A stretch of DNA of 64,000 nt from Thermoproteota archaeon (GTDB lineage Archaea > Thermoproteota > Thermoprotei_A > EX4484-217-1), in assembly GCA_029258915.1 (NCBI GenBank), contig JAPDJU010000001.1, forward strand, positions 62,001 through 126,000. Reading direction: 5' to 3'. Under the pieces are notes generated by a model. That model was not told the DNA's origin. It ran no database searches and was given only the letters and a program-made list of their open reading frames with translations. Shown here piece after piece: positions 28,297-37,682 of this stretch; the first letter of the stretch is position 1; the number at the start of each line of letters is the position of its first letter. Made by a program: the position numbers and the translations under genes.

Positions 28297-29565
28297 ATGA
28301 AAAAACTGTATGCACTAATGTTAATACCTATAATATTATTAGGCCTATTCGCCTCAGTAATTCCAGCAGCAGCCCAGGGAGAATCTGAGGATGAAAAGGC
28401 AAAAGCTCTTGCTGAAAAAATGATTATGATTGCTAATAGAACCATAAACTACGCCGAAACGGTGGTTAGTAGGCTTGAAGACATAGGTGTTGAGGTTCCT
28501 TCAGAAGCATTGGAAGCCCTAGACAACGCTACAACATATTTAGAGATAGCTAAAGAAGCCTTAAACACAGGCAATTACACTGATGCTGTAAAGTTGGCCT
28601 TAAAAGCTATGAGAAGTTCAAAATATACTGTTAGAGTATGTTTTAAAGCAGGTCTTGAAGTACTACATGTAAACAGGTCAGCAATAATGAGAGCTATTGT
28701 CGGTAATGAAACGGTAAGAAAAGCTTACGGACTATTAATGCAGATAAAGTGGCTTAGAATAATAATCGAAAGATTTTTGCAAATGAACCTCACGGTTTTA
28801 GGCGAAAATGCAGCCGCTATCCAGGAAAAACTTGTTGAACTAAATGAGACATTAGATGAGGCGGAGGAAAAACTTAGAGAAGGATTAGTTAATGAAACAG
28901 CAATTATTCTAAGCGATGTAAGAAAAGAAGTATTTAGACTTATAGCAGAATATCATAAAGTAATAGCTAAAATACATATGGAAAAGAGATTAAGAATATG
29001 CATACATAGCTTAGAAAGGTTCTTAAAGACCATGCGAAAAAGACTAGAGAAGCTAAGAGTAGGCCTTAAAGAATTAGAAAATGAAGGAGTGAACGTAACA
29101 GTATACGTAAAGAAAATCAGAGAGCTAAATGAAACAATAACTGAAGTTTTAGTTAAAGTAGAAGCAGGTAACGTAACTAAAGAAACAGTGATACATATAT
29201 TCATAGAAATATCAAGGCTATATCCGAAAATAAGAAGGATTAAGATTGAGAAAGAAATAATACCTAAACTTGAAGAGAAAATAAGCAAAGTAAGTGAGAT
29301 CATTAACGAAGTATTAAAGATACGTGAAGAAAAACTGCGAAGTCTTATTGAGAAAATAGAGGAGAAATTGGAAGAGGAAAAAATGCCTGGAAGAAAAATG
29401 ATGCTTAAACATTTTAAGGAAATGCTAATAAAGCTCCTTGAAAAACTTAAAGAACATAGGCAACATATGTTAGAAAAATTTGAAGAATTAGAAGGGATGC
29501 TGCAAAGCTTAATTAGTGAAGTAGATGTAACACTTGGAGAAATTGAAGGAGAAATTGGTGCATAA
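28297..29565 (+). CDS. Secreted alpha-helical (coiled-coil repeat) protein
   Basis: About 422 aa. A clear signal peptide (MKKLYALMLIPIILLGLFASVIPAAAQG) is followed by an entirely helical, charged region. It contains a recurring unit of the type RLEDIGVEVPSEALEALDNATTYLEIAKEALNTGNYTDAVKLALKAMRSS and long Lys/Glu coiled coils toward the C-terminus. Many N-x-T/S sites (NRT, NYT, NVT, NET) would allow surface glycosylation. It is a paralogue of the protein at 42.9 kb. I prefer the ATG at 28297, with GGTGG upstream, over 28285. A structural cell-surface role is plausible but unproven. A T-tract follows the stop. Confidence 0.8.
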   Translation: MKKLYALMLIPIILLGLFASVIPAAAQGESEDEKAKALAEKMIMIANRTINYAETVVSRLEDIGVEVPSEALEALDNATTYLEIAKEALNTGNYTDAVKLALKAMRSSKYTVRVCFKAGLEVLHVNRSAIMRAIVGNETVRKAYGLLMQIKWLRIIIERFLQMNLTVLGENAAAIQEKLVELNETLDEAEEKLREGLVNETAIILSDVRKEVFRLIAEYHKVIAKIHMEKRLRICIHSLERFLKTMRKRLEKLRVGLKELENEGVNVTVYVKKIRELNETITEVLVKVEAGNVTKETVIHIFIEISRLYPKIRRIKIEKEIIPKLEEKISKVSEIINEVLKIREEKLRSLIEKIEEKLEEEKMPGRKMMLKHFKEMLIKLLEKLKEHRQHMLEKFEELEGMLQSLISEVDVTLGEIEGEIGA

Positions 29566-29593
29566 TTCTTTATAATAAATTAAAACATCAAAG

Positions 29594-29613
29594 TTTTTTT
29601 ATTTAATAGTTTT
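29594..29613 (+). terminator. T-rich terminator after the secreted helical protein
   Basis: TTTTTTTATTTAATAGTTTT begins about 28 bases after the stop codon, as expected for an archaeal intrinsic terminator. Confidence 0.45.
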
Positions 29614-29826
29614 AACACTATACCAGGCTTATCTGAGACCTGCCATCAACGTTATGTTTAATTCTTTCCTTACTTCCTCTGCCGTATTCTTCAGGTTCAT
29701 ATCACTTAGCTTCTCCATAGCTAGTAGCAACAATGTTTTTCAGTGATTATACATCATAGTCTATTTCTGAAATAAAGTTTTTAAACCCTAACTTATGTAA
29801 ATTAAAGGTTTACGAGGAAGAGGAAA

Positions 29827-30522
29827 GTGAGCTATCGGAAACTAGCCCTACTAGATATGGATGGTACAGTACTTAAGGGTAGGAGTTTAGAAGTTATAGC
29901 TAGGTTAGGGTTTAAAAGGCAAATAGAGAAGCTTAAGAGAAAACGTTTAGAAGGCTTACTGAAAGGTTATGAGGAAAGCTTAAAAGTAGCTAAGCTGCTT
30001 AAAGGTGTTCCTCTATACAAGCTTATTGGCGAATTTGATAAGATGGGGTTTGTTAATGGTGCTAAAGAGTTTATTAGCTGGCTTAAGGGGTTGGGTTTTG
30101 TAACTGTTCTCGTAACTGTTTCATACGATGTTTTAGCCGAAAGAGTAGTCAAGGCTCTAGGTATCGATGATTTTTATGCTAATAAACTTGAAGTTAACGA
30201 TGGAATAATTACTGGTAATATAATTATGCCTCTTGGATGGCAATATGTAAAAAACTGCATGTTTAAGTCTGTATGCAAGCTAAATGTATTGTTCGAAGCT
30301 ATGAGAAAGTATAATGTACCTATAGGTAGAACCATAGCTATAGGTGATACAGTTTTAGATAAATGTATGTTAAAGTATTCAGGTTTAGGCATTGCCTTTA
30401 ACCCTAAAGACCAAGAAATAATAGATGTAGCTGATGTAGTTGTTTATGGGGACTTTTTTAGGTTAAAACATACGCTTGAAAATCTAAACTCATTTAAAAA
30501 TATTATCACATGTAATATGTAA
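29827..30522 (+). CDS. HAD-superfamily phosphatase, SerB-like
   Basis: 231 aa, GTG start. Motif I LLDMDGTVLKG (DxDGT), motif II FVTVLVTVSYD, motif III Lys region, and motif IV RTIAIGDTVLDKCMLKYSGLGIAFNP (GDxxxD). The cap (EVIARLGFKRQIEKLKRKRLEGLL...) places it near phosphoserine phosphatases, but specificity cannot be fixed from sequence. It lies 14 bases before the PHP gene and is probably co-transcribed with it. Confidence 0.85.
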   Translation: MSYRKLALLDMDGTVLKGRSLEVIARLGFKRQIEKLKRKRLEGLLKGYEESLKVAKLLKGVPLYKLIGEFDKMGFVNGAKEFISWLKGLGFVTVLVTVSYDVLAERVVKALGIDDFYANKLEVNDGIITGNIIMPLGWQYVKNCMFKSVCKLNVLFEAMRKYNVPIGRTIAIGDTVLDKCMLKYSGLGIAFNPKDQEIIDVADVVVYGDFFRLKHTLENLNSFKNIITCNM

Positions 30523-30536
30523 GGAGGTTTTATTGT

Positions 30537-31190
30537 ATGAGCGTCTTTGACCTACATATACACACCACATTCTCTGACGGAGTAATGGATGTAGAAACTG
30601 TTCTTAAAATAGCTGAAAAACTTAAGTTCACAGGTGTTTCAATAACAGATCATGACACATTAAAGGGTTCTTTAAAAGCCTTAGCCATACAGAAAAACTA
30701 TAATGTCCTAGTTATACCGGGTATCGAAGTTTCTACAAAGTATGGACATATTTTAGTCTATGGTCTGACAGAGCTAAAATATTCATCAATAGATGAGCTT
30801 TATGATGTTGTACATGAAAATGGAGGATTAATAGCGATAGCACACCCATATGGTAGGCTTCTCTTCTTTAAATATCCTATAGTTGACATGGATGATTTAC
30901 TTGAAAAAGCGGATGCCATAGAGTGTACTAACGGAAGAGTATACAGTAAATGTAATGTTAAAGCCTATGTTTTATCTGAAAAGTTTAATAAGCCATGTAT
31001 TGGAGGTAGTGATGCTCATATACCTGAGGAAATAGGTTCCACATTAACGTTAGTCTACGAGAACATAGAGTCTATTGACGACTTCATTTCAGCAGTGAAA
31101 AAAGGTAAGACAAAAACTTTGGGAAGTAAAAGTTTACTTTCAATAATGCGTTCCATAATTGCTAAGAGAATTAAGTATCTAAGGTTTTAA
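30537..31190 (+). CDS. PHP-domain phosphoesterase
   Basis: 217 aa. Metal-binding PHP motifs: FDLHIHTTFSDG (HxH), VSITDHDTLKG, the Glu in IPGIEVSTKYGHILVYG, IAIAHPYG, and CIGGSDAHIPEEIGST. This is the single-domain PHP hydrolase group, whose members include nucleotide or histidinol phosphatases and 5'-3' exonucleases. A strong site, AAGGAGG, precedes the start. It is likely translated with the upstream HAD phosphatase. Confidence 0.9.
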   Translation: MSVFDLHIHTTFSDGVMDVETVLKIAEKLKFTGVSITDHDTLKGSLKALAIQKNYNVLVIPGIEVSTKYGHILVYGLTELKYSSIDELYDVVHENGGLIAIAHPYGRLLFFKYPIVDMDDLLEKADAIECTNGRVYSKCNVKAYVLSEKFNKPCIGGSDAHIPEEIGSTLTLVYENIESIDDFISAVKKGKTKTLGSKSLLSIMRSIIAKRIKYLRF

Positions 31191-31387
31191 ACACATGCTT
31201 ACGGGTAAATACAGTGTTATTAATGATAACATTGCTTTCTGAAAGATTATTGTTAATACAAAGCTACTTGGTCAAGCGTATATACGACCATATATACAAG
31301 CGTACCGACAAATCTTATGCCTTAAGTCTTTTAAAAGTAATGAAATTAACGATTTAAACGAAAACGCGGAAAATAAGGTGGTAATTA

Positions 31388-31636
31388 ATGGGTTTAGCGT
31401 TCCTAGCACTTGCAGGAGCAATATTAGGCTTCACATTAGGTTTTAGCTTAACTAAAAAATATAATAAACTTCAAAACGCTATTATGCTTGCTCCTTTAGG
31501 TGCTATTTTGCTTCCTCTCTCGATATTTACTTTAACCTTAGCTATCAGAGCCCTCATGTTTCTAAGCTTACTTGAAGTAACCACCATAGTTGTTGCGGTA
31601 GCAATACTTGTATTCTGGTCTGAGAAGTTCTTCTAA
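31388..31636 (+). CDS. Small membrane protein (82 aa), unknown
   Basis: Three hydrophobic stretches (AFLALAGAILGFTLGFSL, IMLAPLGAILLPLSIFTLTLAI, VTTIVVAVAILVFW) with a positive loop between the first two. AAGGTGG lies 9 bases before the ATG. No family recognised. The phosphoglycolate phosphatase gene starts 9 bases after the stop, so the two are probably one unit. In the 197-base gap upstream, CAAGCGTATATAC and TATATACAAGCGTA form a loose repeat that may belong to the promoter. Confidence 0.6.
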   Translation: MGLAFLALAGAILGFTLGFSLTKKYNKLQNAIMLAPLGAILLPLSIFTLTLAIRALMFLSLLEVTTIVVAVAILVFWSEKFF

Positions 31637-31645
31637 CGATGAAGT

Positions 31646-32374
31646 ATGTTTAAAATTAAAGCAATAGTTACAGACATAGATGGGACACTAACTATTAACC
31701 GTGAAGACTATAGACTCGAAATTAAAGCCATAAAAGCCATAAGGAAAGCAGAGAACAATGGTATTCCTATCGTTTTAGTTTCCGGCAATGCTTTACCGGT
31801 TGTGGTTTCTTTATCAACATATATTGGGACTTCAGGACCTGTTATCAGCGAAAATGGGTGCCTAATTTTCTATAAAGGTAAAATATACAATGTAGCAACC
31901 TTCTCTAGTAAGAAAGCCGTACCTATAGTAGTGGAGAAATTTAAAGACTTCATAGAGCCAGTGTGGCAAAATACTTACAGAACATTTGACTTTGCATTTA
32001 ATGTTAAGAAAGAATTCAGGGAACAATCATATGCTATATCATTAAAAATCCAGAAGTTTCTAAAGGAAAAAGGTTTCAAGGACATCGTAGTTTCTTTTAG
32101 CGGTTATGCAATACATCTTATGCCTGTAAGCGGAGGTAAAGATAAAGGATTACTAAAGGCGTTAGAACTAATGTCTGTTAGAAGAGATGAAGTAGTATGT
32201 ATCGGTGATGGCTTAAACGATATAGACCTTTTCAGAGTATGTCCATTTTCCGCTACAGTATCTAATGCTGATGAAAAGCTTAAGGAAATAGCAGCATATG
32301 TTGCATCTAAACCTAGTGGTAAGGGGTTTGCTGAAATAGTAGATTATATTTTAAGACAGCATAAAACTACATAA
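31646..32374 (+). CDS. Phosphoglycolate phosphatase, archaeal HAD type
   Basis: 242 aa. HAD motif I VTDIDGTLTINREDYRLEIKAIKAIRKAE, followed by IPIVLVSGNALPVVVSLSTYIGTSGPVISENGCLIFYKGKIY, the typical N-terminal half of archaeal phosphoglycolate phosphatase / sucrose-phosphatase-like enzymes. Motif III/IV: GGKDKGLLKALELMSVRRDEVVCIGDGLNDIDLFRVCPFSATVSNADEKLKEIAAYVAS. It dephosphorylates 2-phosphoglycolate or a related small phosphoester. Confidence 0.9.
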   Translation: MFKIKAIVTDIDGTLTINREDYRLEIKAIKAIRKAENNGIPIVLVSGNALPVVVSLSTYIGTSGPVISENGCLIFYKGKIYNVATFSSKKAVPIVVEKFKDFIEPVWQNTYRTFDFAFNVKKEFREQSYAISLKIQKFLKEKGFKDIVVSFSGYAIHLMPVSGGKDKGLLKALELMSVRRDEVVCIGDGLNDIDLFRVCPFSATVSNADEKLKEIAAYVASKPSGKGFAEIVDYILRQHKTT

Positions 32375-32386
32375 ACATAGTGAGCG

Positions 32387-33151
32387 CTATTTTTCATCCA
32401 TTAGTGTTATAACATCCAAGTCTTTAGGAACGTAAACTGATATGTTATCTATTTTAAAGGTCTTAGGTAAATTCAGTATAAACCCTACATGAGTTAGTAT
32501 AAGCTTCCTTACTTTAGCTTTTAAAGCTAACTTTATTGCATCAGATATTGTTGAATGCCCCGTGTTATGAGCTAATTTTTCAAAACCCTGCATAAAGGAA
32601 GCATCGTGAATTAAAACGTCTACTTTCCCAGCCTCTGTTTCTAAGACACTATTAGGTGATGTATCCCCAGTATACAGTATAGTTAATTTGTTCTTAACAC
32701 TAACTTTGTACATTAAGGCTTCTGATACATGTTTAGCTCTATAAGACCAAACCTTAATTTTCTCATCATCGTACGCTAGCTCTCCATTATACCCGCTTAA
32801 ATATTTTAAATCGATCTTAATTTTTAAATTCGTGGTGAGTTTTAATAGTGAGCGTATAGTTTCTTTAATCCATTCTGGTGAAATAATTTTTAACACTTTA
32901 CTATAACCAAAAACGGCCAAGTTTGCTATATATGTAGGTAGGCTTAAAATGTGGTCTCCATGAATATGTGTTATGAATACGGCTTTAATGTTTAAAGGAT
33001 TTAGCTTCGATTTCTGAAAATTCTTAAAGCTGCCTTCACCAACGTCAAATAGGTATATGTTTTCATCAACTTTTAGAGCTATTGACATACATGTTCTAGA
33101 AGCAGGAGCTACCCAACCGCCTGTACCTAGAAAGTATAGATGAACAGACAT
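32387..33151 (-). CDS. Metallo-beta-lactamase protein, RNase Z-like
   Basis: 254 aa. Starts LYFLGTGGWVAPASRTCMSIALKVDENIYLFDVGEGSFKNF, as in RNase Z. Zinc ligands: FITHIHGDHILSLP, YTGDTSPN, IHDASF, and LTHVGF. NTGHSTISDAIKLALKA is the conserved HST region. RNase Z cuts the 3' trailer of tRNA precursors. The protein is shorter than typical RNase Z (about 300 aa) and the exosite arm is reduced, so a related MBL phosphodiesterase is the alternative. It is followed on the same strand by the ECF component gene 3 bases upstream. Confidence 0.8.
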   Translation of the reverse strand: MSVHLYFLGTGGWVAPASRTCMSIALKVDENIYLFDVGEGSFKNFQKSKLNPLNIKAVFITHIHGDHILSLPTYIANLAVFGYSKVLKIISPEWIKETIRSLLKLTTNLKIKIDLKYLSGYNGELAYDDEKIKVWSYRAKHVSEALMYKVSVKNKLTILYTGDTSPNSVLETEAGKVDVLIHDASFMQGFEKLAHNTGHSTISDAIKLALKAKVRKLILTHVGFILNLPKTFKIDNISVYVPKDLDVITLMDEK

Positions 33152-33154
33152 AGC

Positions 33155-33712
33155 TTATAACCGTACTTTACCCATGTTCTTAAGTATTTTTAGAATAGCT
33201 ACAACTATAACTAAAGCTACAGGTGCTGGAGCAAAAACTAAAAGAAACGATGCTGTAAAAGCGAATTCTAGGTTAATAAATTTCTCTAAACCCTCAACAA
33301 GCATTGCCGATGCGAGAAACCATAAACCTAACGCTATTATCGCTGATCCTACAATTAATCCTAGACAAGACGAAACTATTAAAGCAATAATCCAGTTAAC
33401 ATTTTTTCTCCTCAAAACCTTGTATGTAAGACCCATGATGTAAAAGCCCATGAAGTTTGCCGGTGTACCACTAAATATTGTTAGAAGAGGTGTTCCATAC
33501 CTTATAATGCTCGCTATAAACGTACCTATAGCTGCACTTAAACCAGCAATTAAAGGGGTTGCTACTATAGCTGCAATCATGGGTATAGCTATTGCCGGTC
33601 TGAACTGTATAAAGTATGGTCCCGTAGGAATGTATGCTGTAAGAAGCGAAGTTGCAGCATAAAGTGAAGCATATATGGCTATTGCTGCTACGTCTTTGCT
33701 TTTAAGCTGCAT
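33155..33712 (-). CDS. ECF-type transporter S (substrate-binding) component, unknown vitamin
   Basis: About 185 aa, five to six membrane helices. The N-terminal pattern DVAAIAIYASLYAATSLLTAYIPTGPYFIQFRPAIAIPMIAAIVATPLIAGLSAAIGTFIAS is that of QueT/ECF S components, which bind a vitamin or small precursor and use a shared energising module. No A or T component is in the window. I prefer the ATG at 33712, with GGTGGG upstream, to the GTG at 33721. It is in tandem with the RNase Z-like gene. Confidence 0.8.
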   Translation of the reverse strand: MQLKSKDVAAIAIYASLYAATSLLTAYIPTGPYFIQFRPAIAIPMIAAIVATPLIAGLSAAIGTFIASIIRYGTPLLTIFSGTPANFMGFYIMGLTYKVLRRKNVNWIIALIVSSCLGLIVGSAIIALGLWFLASAMLVEGLEKFINLEFAFTASFLLVFAPAPVALVIVVAILKILKNMGKVRL

Positions 33713-33790
33713 GTTGCCCACCCATGCTTTAAACGTGTTAAAGTGTTAGTAACTATTAAACATATTTTACGGTTAAAGCTTTGGAAGCAA

Positions 33791-34876
33791 TTAATATTTA
33801 GGTGCACAAACAAGCTCCTTTCTTAGACGGCTTATCAGTTTCCTAAGTGTTTGAACTTCAGCTATATCCATAATATCAGAGAAGTATCTGTCAGTTATAG
33901 CTAAAACTTTACACATTTCCCTAGTAGTAATATCTCCTACCATGTTTGCTCGTCTAATTTTCTTTAACAAGCTAATGCACTGATCCGTAGCATAGGCTAT
34001 CAAGCTTTTCTTAGCATTGAGAACTTTAAAAACGCCTAATGTTGGATCTAAAAATAAGTCTTCAACAATTTCTGATGGAAGTCTTTCCTCCATATATCTT
34101 AACGCAACACGTTTATAATATCTTATAAATGCTCTAGCAGTTCTATCCCTATTATTTCTAACAAGCCAAGCCATAAAGAGGGCCATTAGGTTTTTCATTA
34201 AGTACTTATTTGGAAGATATGCTCCTTCAACAGCTATGGCTTTAAGCAGGTCTTTAAATCTATGCCATACTTCAGGATATAGCTTCAATCTATCTACGTT
34301 TCTCATAGAGAAAAGTATTGTACGTAACATACTTGAAATAGCTTTTTCATCAGGGTATTCTTCAAGCATGTACAGTCGTAATATGTGTAAAGACATCACT
34401 ATAAAGTCCTCTAAAGACCTAGAACTTGCTTTTAATGTTTTCACAACATCCTCCGGGCCCATGGTCATAAGCTTTATAATGTAACTTATTAGTGGAGGTA
34501 AAAATATTAGCGTAGCAGCCAATTCAGCCATAAAAGCCCAATACGCGTATTCTGTTTTTTCTAAGGACATAGTGTATGCAGAAATAACGGTGATTATAGC
34601 AAATATGGAGAAAGGATAAATTATCTTGTTTAAAAACATTCTGACAATAACGGTACCATACTTTGACTGCATATATATAACCCAAATAGTGAAAGGAACA
34701 GCTATAAGTGCTGCGTAGGCCTGAACAACAGCACTGCCAAAATATAGGATTGGCCATTCAAAGAATGATGGATCCCTATCTAAACCTAAAATCCTAAATA
34801 TAATTGCTAAAACTATCAGCGTCAACATTATACCTATATACGTTGTTAGCAGTCTCCTCCGCTTCGCTAACTTCAC
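33791..34876 (-). CDS. Hypothetical membrane protein
   Basis: About 361 aa. Four hydrophobic segments occupy the first 150 residues (TTYIGIMLTLIVLAIIF, GSAVVQAYAALIAVPFTIWVIYM, IIYPFSIFAIITVISAYTM, YWAFMAELAATLIFLPPLISYIIKL). A soluble, helical cytoplasmic region of about 200 residues follows, rich in Arg and Leu. I know no matching family. GTG 34876 has GGAG about 10 bases upstream, and the track start is TTG 34885. Likely a membrane-anchored regulator or scaffold, but nothing in the sequence proves it. Confidence 0.65.
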   Translation of the reverse strand: MKLAKRRRLLTTYIGIMLTLIVLAIIFRILGLDRDPSFFEWPILYFGSAVVQAYAALIAVPFTIWVIYMQSKYGTVIVRMFLNKIIYPFSIFAIITVISAYTMSLEKTEYAYWAFMAELAATLIFLPPLISYIIKLMTMGPEDVVKTLKASSRSLEDFIVMSLHILRLYMLEEYPDEKAISSMLRTILFSMRNVDRLKLYPEVWHRFKDLLKAIAVEGAYLPNKYLMKNLMALFMAWLVRNNRDRTARAFIRYYKRVALRYMEERLPSEIVEDLFLDPTLGVFKVLNAKKSLIAYATDQCISLLKKIRRANMVGDITTREMCKVLAITDRYFSDIMDIAEVQTLRKLISRLRKELVCAPKY

Positions 34877-35127
34877 TTCTATCAAACTCCATTAACATAA
34901 CTGATACGTACTCACAATAATATTAATTCTTAGGATTTATGAGTTTATTAGATCAAAACAGGAAAACCGGTGAATTATTCCTTATATTAATAAAGTAGTT
35001 TCAGATTACATTGTTAATTTTAAATTTCTCTTAGCTGCTTTGGAAAGGTAAAATGCGCATGGACTTCAAAGACCCATGTAAATAAAGTTTAAATTAAAGC
35101 TTAAGCTTATAATATACAGGTGTTCTT

Positions 35128-36549
35128 ATGGCATATAGTGCTCAAATTAAATTATCTACTGTTATCCCTGTCATACTGCTGATAGTTGGTATAATTATAG
35201 GATTTGTAGCAGGCTACGCTATGAAGCCACCAGTAGCAACACCAGCACCTACTCCAACACCGGCAGTGAAAACGATAAAGGTTGCTGTTTGGGGTTCAGG
35301 GTCTCCTGTAGATGTTACTAGGGTAGATAATATTGAAAGAGCAGCTAGCATTTTGAACAGGCTGTTCGAAGCAGTAGGTGTTGACGTTAAGATCGAGGTT
35401 GAAAAACAATTCTTCAGAGGAGACTACATGGAGAAACTTACAGCCGCTTTCGCTGCTGAAGAAGCTCCCGACATTATTGCTATGAAGAACTTACCAGTGC
35501 TTGCAGATGGAGGATATGTAATAGCTTTAGATGACTACGTTGAAAAGTATAGCGACTTGCTCGAAGACGTGTACCCAGTGTTATGGAAATCTGTCAAGTA
35601 CAAGGGTAAGATATGGGCTCTACCACAAGATACTGAGGCAAGACCACTATACTTTAGAAAAGATGTTCTAAGACAACTAGGTTGGAGCGAGGAAGAGATC
35701 GAAGCATTACCTGAGAAGATTAAGAACGGTGAAGTCACATTACTAGATTTAATAGAAGTTGCTAAGGAAGCAATGGATAAAGGACTTGTAGAATGGGGCT
35801 TCTATCATAGACCAAACTTTGGCGGAACACCATTCGTAATCCTATACTATCAGTACGGTGGAGTACTTCAGGACCCGGAAACAGGCAAGCTAGTGTTTGA
35901 CAAGTCAGCTATGCTGAAAATGCTACAGCTGCTACATAGAATGGCTCAAGTGGACAAGGTACTACCACCAACAATGATAGGTACTTCATGGAGAGAAATA
36001 CATGCAGGATTTGTCAATGGCAGAGTACTGTTCTGGTTTGGTGGAACATGGCACTGGGCCGAATGGCAAAGAGTAGCATACCATGGGGAATTAGGAGAAC
36101 TACCTGAAGAATACGAATGGGAGAACATAGGTTTTGCATTGGTACCAGCACCTGAACCAGGGCTTAAACCATTGACCCTATCAAGCCCGTATCTATACTA
36201 TGTAACAGCACAGTCAGAGAACCCAGAGTTAGCATTTCTACTGATAACTTTAGCAACTTCAGCACCAATAGACGCTATACACGCTGTAGATAGCGGACAC
36301 CTACCAGTGAGATCAACAACTGTAGATCAGCCATACTATAAGCAGTCAAAGTTCCACAGAGAAGTAGCTTACATGCTAGAGCACACATCGTTTGAGCCAT
36401 TACATCCAAAATGGGGAGCATATAAAGATGCATGGATAACAGCGATAACAAAGGTTGAGAAAGGAGAATTAACGCCAGAAGAAGCATTACAAGAAATGAT
36501 AACTACATTACAAGCAGAACTAGGAGATGAACTAGTAATTAGAGAGTAA
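35128..36549 (+). CDS. Sugar-type ABC transporter, substrate-binding protein (family 1)
   Basis: 473 aa. An N-terminal membrane anchor (VIPVILLIVGIIIGFVAGYAM) is followed by a Pro/Thr linker (PPVATPAPTPTPAVK), then a family 1 extracellular binding domain: YMEKLTAAFAAEEAPDIIAMKNLPVLADGGYVIALDDYVEKYSDLLEDVYPVLWKSVKYKGKIWALPQDTEARPLYFRKDVLRQLGW, and later LVPAPEPGLKPLTLSSPYLYYVTAQSENPELAFLLITLATS. It is the first gene of a complete importer with two permeases and one ATPase. The ligand is probably an oligosaccharide or glycerol-phosphate-type compound, but this is not certain. Confidence 0.92.
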   Translation: MAYSAQIKLSTVIPVILLIVGIIIGFVAGYAMKPPVATPAPTPTPAVKTIKVAVWGSGSPVDVTRVDNIERAASILNRLFEAVGVDVKIEVEKQFFRGDYMEKLTAAFAAEEAPDIIAMKNLPVLADGGYVIALDDYVEKYSDLLEDVYPVLWKSVKYKGKIWALPQDTEARPLYFRKDVLRQLGWSEEEIEALPEKIKNGEVTLLDLIEVAKEAMDKGLVEWGFYHRPNFGGTPFVILYYQYGGVLQDPETGKLVFDKSAMLKMLQLLHRMAQVDKVLPPTMIGTSWREIHAGFVNGRVLFWFGGTWHWAEWQRVAYHGELGELPEEYEWENIGFALVPAPEPGLKPLTLSSPYLYYVTAQSENPELAFLLITLATSAPIDAIHAVDSGHLPVRSTTVDQPYYKQSKFHREVAYMLEHTSFEPLHPKWGAYKDAWITAITKVEKGELTPEEALQEMITTLQAELGDELVIRE

Positions 36550-36564
36550 AATTTTAAATTCAAG

Positions 36565-36579
36565 TTTTCTTTTTTATTT
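36565..36579 (+). terminator. T-rich tract after the binding-protein gene
   Basis: TTTTCTTTTTTATTT lies shortly after the stop of the binding-protein gene and about 115 bases before the permease start. It may attenuate read-through so that the binding protein is made in excess of the permeases. Confidence 0.4.
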
Positions 36580-36693
36580 ACTCAAGCATGTTTAAACCGC
36601 TACCCCCATAGAAGCCCTTACTTATATCTTCATACTGACGATTCCTCATAGTCGTTAATCGCCTACATTATTAAGCTAAGAAGGTGCTGATAA

Positions 36694-37677
36694 TTGGCTT
36701 TAAAGATAAGTAGAAAAATGTTACCTTGGATATTCTTAGCGCCTATGCTAATGATGATTATTTTCTCATGGATTGCTCCAGTACTTTTAACTGTTTACTT
36801 AGGGTTTACCGATTTAAGTTCTAAAAATTTCTTAGACTTTATTAGAAACTTTTTCACCGAAAATGTTCACCTTACTTTAGAGAATTTTGAAAAAATATTT
36901 TTCGCTAAAGACCCTTATGTCGTAGAAGCCTTAACAATAACAGCCATTTATGTTGTAAGCGTTTTATCTATAAATGCTATTTTTGCCTTAGTTTTATCTA
37001 TAGCAATAGCCTACTTCGTTAGAAACGAAATAGTTTCCATGCTTTTAAGAGTTTCATGGTTAATACCTAGAATTATGCCTGGGATAATTTATGCTTTAGT
37101 TTGGAACTGGTTTATTGATCCTAAATATGGGTTATTAAATACATTACTAAAGTTTGCAGGTGTTCCTGAAGCATTACTTCCTGAAAGTTGGCTTTTATCA
37201 CCACCCTATTCTCAAATACTTATGATTGTTGTTAACGGATATGTTGGAGCAAGTTTTGGAATGATAATATATACTGCGGCTATTAAGTCCATACCCACAG
37301 ATATAATTAACGCAGCTTTAGTTGATGGAGCATCAGATTTTCAAATAGCTAGACATATAATAGTACCTTTACTTAAATGGCCAATGTTATTTGTTATTTC
37401 ATGGCAAACACTTAGCTTACTAAGCTCATACGAGTATATACTAATGATCTGGGGTTCAGGTGGTGGAGGAGGCTACGCTGGAATAGCTAGAGCAGCAAAG
37501 GTAATGGTATGGTCTCTATACTCCTATAGCAAAGCTTTTGCTGCTGAAGAACACTTATACGGATATGCTTCAGCACTATCATTAATCCTTGTAATTGTTG
37601 GTGTAGTTCTTATAATAACATACTTCAAAATATTTGGTTTTAGAAGACTTATGGAACCAAGTAGAATAGAGGTGTAA
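36694..37677 (+). CDS. Sugar ABC transporter permease (MalF/UgpA-like)
   Basis: 327 aa, six predicted membrane helices. The start is TTG 36694 with AAGGTG 8 bases upstream. The N-terminus PWIFLAPMLMMIIFSWIAPVLLTVYLGFTDLS and the EAA loop INAALVDGASDFQIARHIIVPLLKWPMLFV are characteristic. It overlaps functionally with the next permease, forming the heterodimeric channel. Confidence 0.93.
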   Translation: MALKISRKMLPWIFLAPMLMMIIFSWIAPVLLTVYLGFTDLSSKNFLDFIRNFFTENVHLTLENFEKIFFAKDPYVVEALTITAIYVVSVLSINAIFALVLSIAIAYFVRNEIVSMLLRVSWLIPRIMPGIIYALVWNWFIDPKYGLLNTLLKFAGVPEALLPESWLLSPPYSQILMIVVNGYVGASFGMIIYTAAIKSIPTDIINAALVDGASDFQIARHIIVPLLKWPMLFVISWQTLSLLSSYEYILMIWGSGGGGGYAGIARAAKVMVWSLYSYSKAFAAEEHLYGYASALSLILVIVGVVLIITYFKIFGFRRLMEPSRIEV

Positions 37678-37682
37678 AGGAA

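Noticed and set aside
29614-29826. Minus-strand 29-codon frame MEKLSDMNLKNTAEEVRKELNITLMAGLR in the gap before the HAD phosphatase
   Set aside because: Too short, with no clear ribosome binding site or family; possibly a relic but not supportable.
34886-35127. Gap before the sugar transporter operon, checked for small genes
   Set aside because: Nothing coding was seen; it holds only AT-rich promoter-like sequence.
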